Shown: positions 54,834-64,000 of the stretch, piece after piece
How the letters are laid out: every line of letters begins with the position of its first letter
How positions within the stretch are numbered: position 1 is the stretch's first letter
NCBI RefSeq assembly: GCF_014898815.1
Contig: NW_026515544.1
Location: 496,001-560,000, forward strand
Source of the DNA: Panonychus citri
Lineage: Eukaryota > Arthropoda > Arachnida > Trombidiformes > Tetranychidae
Direction of reading: 5' to 3'
DNA length: 64,000 bases
Notes under the pieces: model-generated
Database searches by the model: none
Seen by the model: the letters and a program-made list of their open reading frames with translations, nothing else
Told to the model about the DNA's origin: nothing
Translations under genes and position numbers: made by a program

Positions 54834-55567
54834 TGGTTGTGGATTTTCTTGTTTAAAACTTTCAGAAGAATAGATATTTGATTATCAGTAAATTCAGACT
54901 TCAAATCAATTGGTGGGTTTATCCAGGTTATCAAAAATCCAAACTTAGCCAGCTTACGAATGTTAGGTCAGTAAATAGCTATTCTCTTCTTTATAACTTC
55001 CGGACATTGAAACCAATCGTAATCAAACTTAATATTATAATCAACTTCTTCTGATCGTGGTAATTTACAAAAATATAATAAACAGGTTTTATATTTTCAT
55101 TGAATCTTCTGGTTAAATAAGATCCAGTGAGGTTGTACGAAGGAGGATAACCCATGGCCTTGACGAGGTTAATTTGCATCCTCATCTTTAGCAACACCAG
55201 CGATGGATATTTCGATTGGATTCTTTGGATCAATAGGCATTATGAATGATGAAAGTACTTTAAACAGGTAGTAAATGATAGTCTTTAGCTCTATGTTTGA
55301 AGATGACAGGTAATTGTTGAATCTGAAGCTTTGGATAATTTGTGGAGAAGTACTTTCTCAAAAATCTTTGACGATTAACAAGATGTTGAGTTGAGAGTAA
55401 CTTCTCAATGAGATCAAAAACTTAGTGTGATATTTATAAAGGCGAGAAATTTTGAAGATAATTCTTATATAAAATTAATTTGTAATGGAAAGTTCTGAAA
55501 ATTTAAAAGTAAACATTAATTAACGTTGATTGTTTTCACTTGATGATAGAGACTCAACATCTCCATC

Positions 55568-55900
55568 TGTAAAGTATTACTTTCGGAACTCGATTACGAA
55601 ATCTTTAATGGGGCCAATCTCATATCACAGTGGATTAAGTAATTACTAATCCACCCATGATTAACAACAATTAATTAATTATAAATAGTTTTAATGTTGA
55701 ATTAGGATTAACAATATGGACAAGAGTTTAACACAAAAGATTTAATTTTAACAAGGATTAGGATTAACTGGTTCACATTAACTGACTCACTGACTCTCAA
55801 AACAATCTTGTGTTTTATACCTTTTGATTAAGGTGACACTAATCAACCTTTGATTCTGTTGGTTGTTGATGATGAGGTTTTGAAGCGGCTTACCTCCTCT
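55568..55900 (-). repeat. Right long terminal repeat (5' LTR of the element)
   Basis: About 333 bp matching 52134-52488. Almost every difference is a small deletion in this copy, for example ATCGGAACACTCGATTACCG against TCGGAACTCGATTACG and TTAGGGGCC against TGGGGCC. Substitutions are few. Confidence 0.82.
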
Positions 55901-58900
55901 CTAAGTATTTGACTATTTTGATTCAAATTTAAATGTTAATCATTGTTAGTTTTAGACAATTGCTCATTCGATATTATCAGTTAACCATTGTTAGTCCGGA
56001 ATTTTCTTGTTTATGGCTCATAATTTTCAATTGAGGATCGTCAGACCAAGTATTTTGACTATTTTGATTTAAATTTGATAATAAATCATTGTTAGTCCAA
56101 ACATTTAGACAATTGCTCATTTGATATTATCAGTTAACCATTGTTAGTCAATTTTTCTTGTTTCTATAATTTCAATTGAGGATCGTCAGACCAAGTATTT
56201 TGACTATTTTGATTCAAATTCAAATGTTAATCATTGTTAGTCCAAACATTTAGACAATTGCTCATTCGATATTATCAGTTAACCATTGTTAGTCCGGGAA
56301 TTTTCTTGTTCATGGCTCATAATTTTCAATTGAGGATCGTCAGACCAAGTATTTTGACTATTTTGATTTAAATTTGAATGTTAATCATTGTTAGTCCAAA
56401 CATTTAGACAATTGCTCATTTGATATTATCAGTTAACCATTGTTAGTCCGGGAATTTTCTTGTTTCTGGCGCATAATTTCAATTGAGGATCGTCAGACCA
56501 AGTATTTTGACTATTTTGATTTAAATTTGAATGTTAATCATTGTTGAAACATTTAGACAATTGCTCATTCGATATTATCAGTTAACCATTGTTAGTCCGG
56601 AATTTTCTTGTTTATGGCTCATAATTTTCAATTGAGGATCGTCAGACCAAGTATTTTCACTATTTTGATTTAAATTTGAATGTTAATCATTGTTAGTCCA
56701 AACATTTAGACAATTGCTCATTCGATATTATCAGTTAACCATTGTTAGTCCGGGAATTTTCTTGTTTCTGGCTCATAATTTTCAATTGAGGATCGTCAGA
56801 CCAAGTATTTTTACTATTTTGATTTAAATTTGAATGTTAATCATTGTTAGTCCAAAAGTTTAGACAATTGCTCATTCGATATTATCAGTTAACCATTGTT
56901 AGTCCGGGAATTTTCTTGTTTATGGCTCATAATTTTCAATTGAGGATCGTCAGACCAAGTATTTTGACTATTTTGATTCAAATTCAAATGTTGAACATTG
57001 TTAGTCCAAACATTTAGACAATTGCTCATTCGATATCATCAGTTAACCATTGTTAGTCCAGGAATTTTCTTGTTTCTTGCGCATAATTTCAATTGAGGAT
57101 CGTCAGACCAAGTATTTTCACTATTTTGATTCAAATTTAAATGTTAATCATTGTTAGTCCAAACATTTAGACAATTGCTCATTCGATATTATCAGTTAAC
57201 CATTGTTAGTCCGGGAATTTTCTTGTTTATGGCTCATAATTTTCAATTGAGGATCGTCAGACCAAGTATTTTGACTATTTTGATTTAAATTTGAATGTTA
57301 ATCATTGTTAGTCCAAACATTTAGACAATTGCTCATTCGATATTATCAGTTAACCATTGTTAGTCCGGAAATTTTCTTGTTTCTGGCGCATAATTTTCAA
57401 TTGAGGATCGTCAGACCAAGTATTTTCACTATTTTGATTTAAATTTGAATGTTAATCATTGTTAGTCCAAACATTTAGACAATTGCTCATTCGATATTAT
57501 CAGTTAACCATTGTTAGTCCGGGAATTTTCTTGTTTCTGGCGCATAATTTTCAATTGAGGATCGTCAGACCAAGTATTTTGACTATTTTGCTTCAAATTT
57601 AAATGTTAATCATTGTAAGTCCAATCATTTAGACAATTGCTCATTCGATATTATCAGTTAACCATTGTTAGTCCGGGAATTTTCTTGTTTATGGCTCATA
57701 ATTTTCAATTGAGGATCGTCAGACCAAGTATTTTCACTATTTTGATTTAAATTTGAATGTTAATCATTGTTAGTCCAAACATTTAGACAATTGCTCATTC
57801 GATACTATCAGTTAACCATTGTTAGTCCGGGAATTTTCTTGTTTATGGCTCATAATTTTCAATTGAGGATCGTCAGACCAAGTATTTTGACTATTTTGAT
57901 TCAAATTTAAATGTTAATCATTGTTGGTCCAAACATTTAGACAATTGCTCATTCGATATTATCAGCTAACCACCATTAGTCCGGGAATTTTCTTGTTTCT
58001 GGCGCATAATTTTCAATTGAGGATCGTCAGACCAAGTATTTTGACTATTTTGATTCAAATTTAAATGTTAATCATTGTTAGTCCAAACATTTAGACAATT
58101 GCTCATTCGATATTATCAGTTAACCATTGTTAGTCCGGGAATTTTCTTGTTTATGGCGCATAATTTTCAATTGAGGATCGTCAGACCAAGTATTTTGACT
58201 ATTTTGATTCAAATTCAAATGTTGAACATTGTTAGTCCAAACATTTAGACAATTGCTCATTCGATATCATCAGTTAACCATTGTTAGTCCAGGAATTTTC
58301 TTGTTTCTTGCGCATAATTTCAATTGAGGATCGTCAGACCAAGTATTTTGACAATTTTGATTCAAATTTAAATGTTAATCATTGTTAGTCCAAACATTTA
58401 GACAATTGCTCATTCGATATTATCAGTTAACCATCGTTAGTCCGGGAATTTTCTTGTTTATGGCGCATAATTTTCAATTGAGGATCGTCAGACCAAGTAT
58501 TTGACTATTTTGATTCAAATTCAAATGTTGAACTTTGTTAGTCAAACATTTAGACAATTGCTCATTCGATATCATCAGTTAACCATTGTTAGTCAAGTTT
58601 TCTTTTTCTGGCATAATTTCAATTGAGGATCGTCAGACCAAGTATTTTCACTATTTTGATTCAAATTTAAATGTTAATCATTGTTAGTCAAACATTTAGA
58701 CAATTGCTCATTCGATATTATCAGTTAACCATTGTTAGTCCGGAATTTTCTTGTTTATGGCTCATAATTTTCAATTGAGGATCGTCAGACCAAGTATTTT
58801 GACTATTTTGATTTAAATTTGAATGTTAATCATTGTTAGTCAAACATTTAGACAATTGCTCATTCGATATTATCAGTTAACCATTGTTAGTCCGGAAATT

Positions 58901-60517
58901 TTCTTGTTTCTGGCATAATTTTCAATTGAGGATCGTCAGACCAAGTATTTTCACTATTTTGATTTAAATTTGAATGTTAATCATTGTTAGTCCAAACATT
59001 TAGACAATTGCTCATTCGATATTATCAGTTAACCATTGTTAGTCCGAAATTTTTGTTTCTGGCGCATAATTTTCAATTGAGGATCGTCAGACCAAGTATT
59101 TTCACTATTTTGATTTAAATTTGAATGTTAATCATTGTTAGTCCAAACATTTAGACAATTGCTCATTCGATATTATCAGTTAACCATCGTTAGTCCGGGA
59201 ATTTTCTTGTTTATGGCGCATAATTTTCAATTGAGGATCGTCAGACCAAGTATTTTGACTATTTTGATTCAAATTCAAATGTTGAACTTTGTTAGTCCAA
59301 ACATTTAGACAATTGCTCATTCGATATCATCAGTTAACCATTGTTAGTCAAGGAATTTTCTTTTTTCTGGCGCATAATTTCAATTGAGGATCGTCAGACC
59401 AAGTATTTTCACTATTTTGATTCAAATTTAAATGTTAATCATTGTTAGTCCAAACATTTAGACAATTGCTCATTCGATATTATCAGTTAACCATTGTTAG
59501 TCCGGGAATTTTCTTGTTTATGGCTCATAATTTTCAATTGAGGATCGTCAGACCAAGTATTTTGACTATTTTGATTTAAATTTGAATGTTAATCATTGTT
59601 AGTCAAACATTTAGAACAATTGCTCATTCGATATTATCAGTTAACCATTGTTAGTCCGGAATTTTTCTTGTTTCTGGCATAATTTTCAATTGAGGATCGT
59701 CAGACCAAGTATTTTCACTATTTTGATTTAAATTTGAATGTTAATCATTGTTAGTCAAACATTTAGACAATTGCTCATTCGATATTATCAGTTAACCATT
59801 GTTAGTCCGGAATTTTCTTGTTTCTGGCGCATAATTTTCAATTGAGGATCGTCAGACCAAGTATTTTGACTATTTTGCTTCAAATTTGTGTTTCATTGTT
59901 AGTCAATCATTCATTATTTCTAATTTTCAATTGAGGATCGTCAGACCAAGTATTTTGACTATTTGCTTCAAATTTAAATGTTAATCATTGTTAGTCAAAC
60001 ATTTAGACAATTGCTCATTCGATATTATCAGTTAACCATTGTTAGTCCGGAATTTTCTTGTTTCTGCGCATAATTTTCAATTGAGGATCGTCAGACCAAG
60101 TATTTTGACTATTTTGATTTAAATTTGAATGTTAATCATTGTTAGTCCAAACATTTAGACAATTGCTCATTCGATATTATCAGTTAACCATTGTTAGTCC
60201 GGGAATTTTCTTGTTTCTGGCTCATAATTTTCAATTCAGGATCGTCAGACCAAGTATTTTGACTATTTTGATTCAAATTTAAATGTTAATCATTGTTAGT
60301 CCAAACATTTAGACAATTGCTCATTCGATATTATCAGTTAACCATTATTAGTCAGAATTTTCTTGTTTCTGGCTCATAATTTTCAATTCAGGATCGTCAG
60401 ACCAAGTATTTTGACTATTTTGATTCAAATTTAAATGTTAATCATTGTTAGTCCAAACATTTAGACAATTAATCATTCGTAATTATCGGTAAGTCATCGT
60501 TAGTCCAAACATTTAGA
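55901..60517. repeat. 154-bp satellite array, right block, about 30 units
   Basis: The same monomer and phase as the left block, resuming after the LTR element at CTAAGTATTTGAC. Units here carry more small deletions (AGTCAAACATT for AGTCCAAACATT, CCGGAA for CCGGGAA, shortened units near 58500-58640 and 59870-59990). A variant found mainly here reads TTCAAATTCAAATGTTGAAC. The last unit is diverged and stops after CATTTAGA, only about 11 bp before the presumed splice acceptor of a UBE4B exon. Confidence 0.96.
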
Positions 60518-60528
60518 ACTCAAATTAG

Positions 60529-62073
60529 GCTCAAATGCAAGCTTCTGAGAAGAATCTTTCACCGGACTGGTTTATGCGCAATTTACTCTCTGTTTTACAA
60601 TTACTATCAGTGAAATTAAAATTGGACAGGATTGATTTACATTATCCTTACCTTATATCAAGTCGGGTAGTAATTATAGCCGATGAAACAAGATTGAAGA
60701 TTTCACCAGCAGAAGCTGATAAGTGGCAGAAACAATTCGCCTCTGAACAAAATGGAACCTCATCAGGTGAACCTAAATTTATCACTGAATGTTTCTTCTT
60801 GACTTTAGTCTGCCACCATTTAAGTATAATCCCTTGCATTCGTCGATATACTAACAGCAATCAATGATTATAATAGGATGGCAGATGAATTACAATCAGT
60901 TGAAGCGAGTTGGGCAAATGATCCGATCAATGCGAGGAGACATAAACTTACTATCAAACGTTGGCGTGAACAAGTTCGTCGTCTTGTCAGAGCTAAATAT
61001 TGTGCTGAAGCAGCGATTTTAGATCAACAATTGTTAAGTCGATGTTTGTCTTTCTACACAATGGCAATGAATTTCCTTTTGATGTAGGATATGATGAGTC
61101 ATGATTTCAATCTTCCTTTGCCCAATCAAGTACCTGAGGTGTTTGCTGCTTATCCGAATGGTACATAGATGATATAGCTGATTTCCTACTTTTCACTATC
61201 CAGCATGTGCCTCATGTTATCGAGTCTGATCCAGGAGGAGATGATATTGCCTTGTTCATCATTGTCTTCATCTGCTCATCTAATTATGTAGCTAATCCAT
61301 ACCTGATTGCGAAACTTATCCAAGTGATTTTTGTATCAAGTCCACAACTCCATCCAATGTCTGGAGGTTTTCATGAACGAATCCTTTCTCATCCATTATC
61401 AAAAACTCATCTCGCTCGAGCTTTAATGAAGTTTTATGTTGATGTTGAGAGAACCGGTGCTTCCACTGAATTCTATGACAAATTCCAAATTCGCTATCAT
61501 ATAAGTGTTATCTTTAGATCTCTTTGGAAAAATATTTACCATAAACAAGCAGTTATCGAAGAGTCAGAAAGTGGTAACCAATTCATTCGCTTTGTTAATA
61601 TGCTCATTAACGATACAACTTACCTACTAGATGAAAGTTTAGAGTCACTAAAAGGATTCATGAGGTACAAGAAGCCATAGAGAATAGGAAAGAATGGGCT
61701 AAACAGCCTCAAGAATTCAACAATCAAGACAAAGATCATTACTAAATGACGAAGACAATGTCAATCATATTTAACTTTAGCGTGAAACTATGGATATGTT
61801 TCACAATTTGACTGAGACAATTCGAGAGCCTTTTATAAGCCTGTGAGTATAATCGTTTCTTTTGGTTGTTTCCAGTTTCCATCACGAACATTTCATTTCT
61901 TTTCTTTTCTTTTCTCTAGGAAATAATTGATCGTCTAGCTGCAATGTTAAATTACAATTTACAACAATTATGTGGACCCAAGTGCAAAAATCTGAAAGTC
62001 AAAAACCCTGATAGATATGGATGGTCACCTAAAAAAGTTTTGAATCAAATCACTGATATTTATTTACACTTAG
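60529..62073 (+). pseudogene. UBE4B: UBE4B core region, frameshifted and cut off
   Basis: Encodes the middle of UBE4B/Ufd2: QASEKNLSPDWFMRNLL, KFITECFFLTLVCHHLSIIP, ADELQSVEASWANDP, DDIALFIIVFICSSNYV, SGGFHERILSHPLSKTHLAR, TSEFYDKFQIRYHISVIF, FVNMLINDTTYLLDESLESL, then the region shared with 30395-30834 including the same intron (61842-61920). Breaks in reading are a shift near 60858, a TAG at 61085, a lost base near 61156, a lost A near 61652, and deletions near 61713 and 61752. An acceptor-like ATTAG ends at 60528. The copy ends in mid-exon at 62073, and different DNA (gtccgtattcaccaaccg) follows. Either a decaying copy or a real gene with uncorrected read errors; the N-terminal part is not in the window. 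Confidence 0.85.
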
Positions 62074-62570
62074 GTCCGTATTCACCAACCGCGATCAAGC
62101 TTCACTCTGACATCAAATCAGATTGAGATAACTTTTTCACCAATTAGGATTCGATTTGTAATCATAGCTAAGCGAAGATTTCTAAAATCCTCAATCAAAA
62201 ACTTGCATTTCACCAACCGAAATCAATTAAGGCGAGATTCGATTGTTGTTTTACCAAGTGATATTATCCTAATCTGTTTCAAGATTTTTAGCTGAGTGGT
62301 CATCAAAAATTAATCTTGGTAATTACCAAGGTTTATTAGCTGATTTCAACTTTTTTTCATATTTTTTCTGTTTTAACTCTTTGTTGGTTTGAATCAATCA
62401 TTAGCTCGAGTTCAGTTCACGATTCTACTACTCAAGAAGCCGCGACTACAACTTTAGTCTCATTGGGAAACAACAACAACATATTTGGTTTTCCCCATAG
62501 AGTTAACATTGAGCTTCATTGAAACCAGTCAACTTTTTGATCAACAACAATTATCAGTTAGATTATTATA
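62074..62570. other. Right flank, possible further transposon remnant
   Basis: No gene is seen. The sequence ATTCACCAACCG occurs at 62080-62092 and a near copy, TTTCACCAACCGAAATCAA, at about 62209-62227. The abrupt switch from UBE4B exon to ggtccgtattcaccaaccg suggests the end of an inserted or joined element, but I found no matching inverted end. The part 62489-62540 resembles 33466-33515. Confidence 0.4.
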
Positions 62571-63150
62571 CAGGGCGTAACAACCAAATATCCAGACTTT
62601 TGACGCTTAGTATTTAGGCCGATTTTATCCTAATCGTTAAACTTTTAACAAGTTTACCATAAGGCCAATTAGGCTACTGAATAAAACAAATAGGCGCTGA
62701 TTCCAGACCGTCTAGTACATTGAAATGAATTTTTTTGTCTTTAATACTAATTTCGGTATCGGGAATTTACTAGGACTCAATTTCAAGACAATCAAAAAAG
62801 GTCAAAAATTTCATGTGAATGTCAACGGGATAAGTACACACCTTTGAAGGCCAATTACTCCTGAACGAAAAGTCAAATCAAAAAGATGATTAGCTCGGTT
62901 TGTTTGATAATTTCAGAACTTTCAAATGGCCGGGAAAAATTTCTCGAAAAAAGTTTTGCATCTAAATGTACCACTTTTCCGACTTTGAGAGGCCACGGCT
63001 CGGTAACGGCTTTATAGAAAAGCTCCGAATCAGAACACAACAAAACTTTCACATTTTCTCTGTTGAATCGCGAAGAAAAAACTCTGACCTAATAAATAGC
63101 CTAGAAATGGTAAAGCGTCAAAAGTCCGGATATTTGGTTGTTACGCCCTG
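62571..63150. mobile_element. 580-bp MITE with 38-bp terminal inverted repeats and TA target duplication
   Basis: The left end reads cagggcgtaacaaccaaa and on to GACTTTTGACGCTT. The right end, reversed, is the same over about 38 bp with a single A/G mismatch. Both ends are flanked by TA (62569-62570 and 63151-63152), the target of Tc1/mariner elements. The interior has no transposase, and the short open frame at 62966-63196 crosses the right end and is chance. It is a non-autonomous element of the Tc1/mariner superfamily whose partner transposase is not in the window. Confidence 0.88.
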
Positions 63151-63152
63151 TA

Positions 63153-63549
63153 CACCAAATCAAAGGTTTTGTTTAGTAGGTTCGATTAATATATAAATCA
63201 AATTAATCGGTAAATTGCTTGACCAGCAATTAACTGAAAACATTAATTTTTTACCCATTTTTCTGGTCCAAGTGAACCATTGGGACTGCCACTAATTTTA
63301 GTGAATTAGTTTATATTCACACGAAAGTTATATATCATTAGAAAGCTCTTAATTAGCTGAGCTGAAATATATATAAATTAAAACTATAAGTAAATTACTT
63401 ACCGAGATATGGACACAAACGTTTGGACCAATTACCTTAATTTACCAATTTCATCTTTTCATCTTTTCATCTTTTCCCTTTGGCTTTTTCACTCTTTCTC
63501 ATCCTAATTATAATTGTTTAAGCGCCTTAATTATAATCCTTTTGAATGG
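63153..63549. other. Intergenic, no gene recognised
   Basis: AT-rich DNA with a short tandem run of CATCTTTT (three units, about 63450-63475). No other feature is seen. Confidence 0.5.
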
Positions 63550-64000
63550 TATCCATATGGGTGTAGAGTCAATTCCACAATCCCCTTAAAAGTAAATCTT
63601 AATCCTTTTGGGATAATCCTTTTGAAAGGTTGTTTAGCTTGAGAAAGGACAAGTTTTCACCAATTTTTATCAAATTTTTTGATATAAAAAACTAATAAAA
63701 AGAGGTGAGAATTTTGGTGATTGTTTGATTTGGTTTGGTTTGATTAGGTTTGGTTAGGTGTGAGAAGTAAACCTAATTAATTATAACAATTAACGGCCCG
63801 GAGGGCCTCGGACTCTCAACCTAGTATTCAATATGAATGAATGGCCCGGAGGGCCTAGAATTCCTAACCTATCCAGCAGCAATACCTATGAACATTAGAA
63901 AATTTTAATTTTCTCTATTCAAATTTAGTTAAAGACAAAAGGATTAACTTCAATGTTTACTTAAAAGATTGTGGAATTGACTCCGAACCTCCATATGATG
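63550..64000. repeat. Imperfect long inverted repeat, possibly a second MITE
   Basis: The left arm near 63550-63613 holds gagtcaattccacaatc (63566-63582). The right arm near 63935-64000 holds its exact reverse complement (63967-63983). Similarity continues outward (CATATGG on both) and inward (TTAAAAGTAAA and TTAATCCTTTT with gaps). The arms are about 50-60 bp and about 320 bp apart. The right arm reaches the end of the window, so the outer limit is unknown. Confidence 0.7.
63795..63855. repeat. Two GC hairpins, ggcccggagggcc
   Basis: The 13-mer ggcccggagggcc, a 5-bp GC stem with a GGA loop, occurs at 63795-63807 and 63843-63855, exactly 48 bp apart. The surrounding words are also similar (gcctcggactctcaacctag and gcctagaattcctaacctat). 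It lies inside the inverted-repeat element and stands out in very AT-rich DNA. Confidence 0.8.

Larger units (their letters stand above)
52134..55900 (-). mobile_element. LTR retroelement inserted in the satellite (gag-protease, apparently without reverse transcriptase)
   Basis: About 3.77 kb bounded by two direct repeats of 333-355 bp. The coding direction is minus: Gag pieces at 54263-54833, a zinc-knuckle remnant near 53931-53960 and a retroviral-type aspartic protease at 53521-53845. The satellite breaks at AGACCAAG and resumes at CTAAGTATTTGAC, so CCAAG/CTAAG is the likely target duplication and the element sits inside one monomer. I could not find a reverse transcriptase, RNase H or integrase in 52489-53520. 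It is either a deleted copy or a non-autonomous element. A candidate primer-binding sequence, tggagatgttgag, lies 2 nt inside the right LTR on the minus strand, but I cannot name the tRNA. Confidence 0.78.

Noticed and set aside
34703..60517. A CRISPR-like array or phage-type direct repeats
   Set aside because: Units are contiguous 154-bp monomers with no unique spacers, in a eukaryotic locus with spliced genes; this is a satellite.
62966..63196. A 76-codon open frame in and beyond the MITE
   Set aside because: It crosses the element's right inverted repeat and the TA site, so it cannot be a gene of the element and shows no family features.

Overview
The window is eukaryotic nuclear DNA. It is AT-rich, its genes carry short GT-AG introns, and its proteins are animal-type: a KIF13/Khc-73 kinesin, myosin VI, a RING/B-box/NHL protein, the mitochondrial helicase Twinkle and the E4 ubiquitin ligase UBE4B. 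Base composition, very short introns and the gene set suggest an arthropod, perhaps a trombidiform (spider-mite-like) mite. That taxon is an impression, not a demonstration.

Left part (1-29 kb). All recognised genes are on the minus strand. They are an intronless KIF13-type kinesin (2499-6764), a broken copy of a RING/B-box/NHL gene (12.4-13.5 kb) butted against a decayed Tc1/mariner-like transposase (13.5-14.05 kb), a ten-exon myosin VI gene (14.74-20.44 kb), and the complete two-exon RING/B-box/NHL gene (24.33-26.52 kb). The blocks 10745-13522 and 23501-26454 are a recent duplication. Each copy has lost a different internal piece, both times across a 4-5 bp microhomology.

Middle (29-34.7 kb). 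The helicase half of Twinkle (minus) lies head to head with the 3' half of UBE4B (plus, U-box end). Both are cut at their 5' sides in the same 240-bp interval. An unidentified 121-codon gene and a small extra UBE4B exon-intron fragment follow.

Right part (34.7-64 kb). About 22 kb of a 154-bp satellite (34703-52133 and 55901-60517, roughly 113 + 30 units) is interrupted by one LTR retroelement of about 3.77 kb. That element has decayed gag and protease on the minus strand and no reverse transcriptase that I could see. The satellite stops about a dozen bases before a UBE4B exon at 60529. The UBE4B core then runs to 62073 with several frameshifts and is cut off mid-exon. Beyond it lie a 580-bp MITE with 38-bp inverted ends and TA duplications, and an imperfect long inverted repeat running to the window edge.

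Taken together, no intact UBE4B exists here. Its middle part and its 3' part lie on opposite sides of the satellite, overlap by about 430 bp, and a third fragment sits beside the array. This is either a real rearrangement with the satellite at its centre or an assembly mis-join. Many small single-base deletions in the right-hand copies make the second possibility serious.
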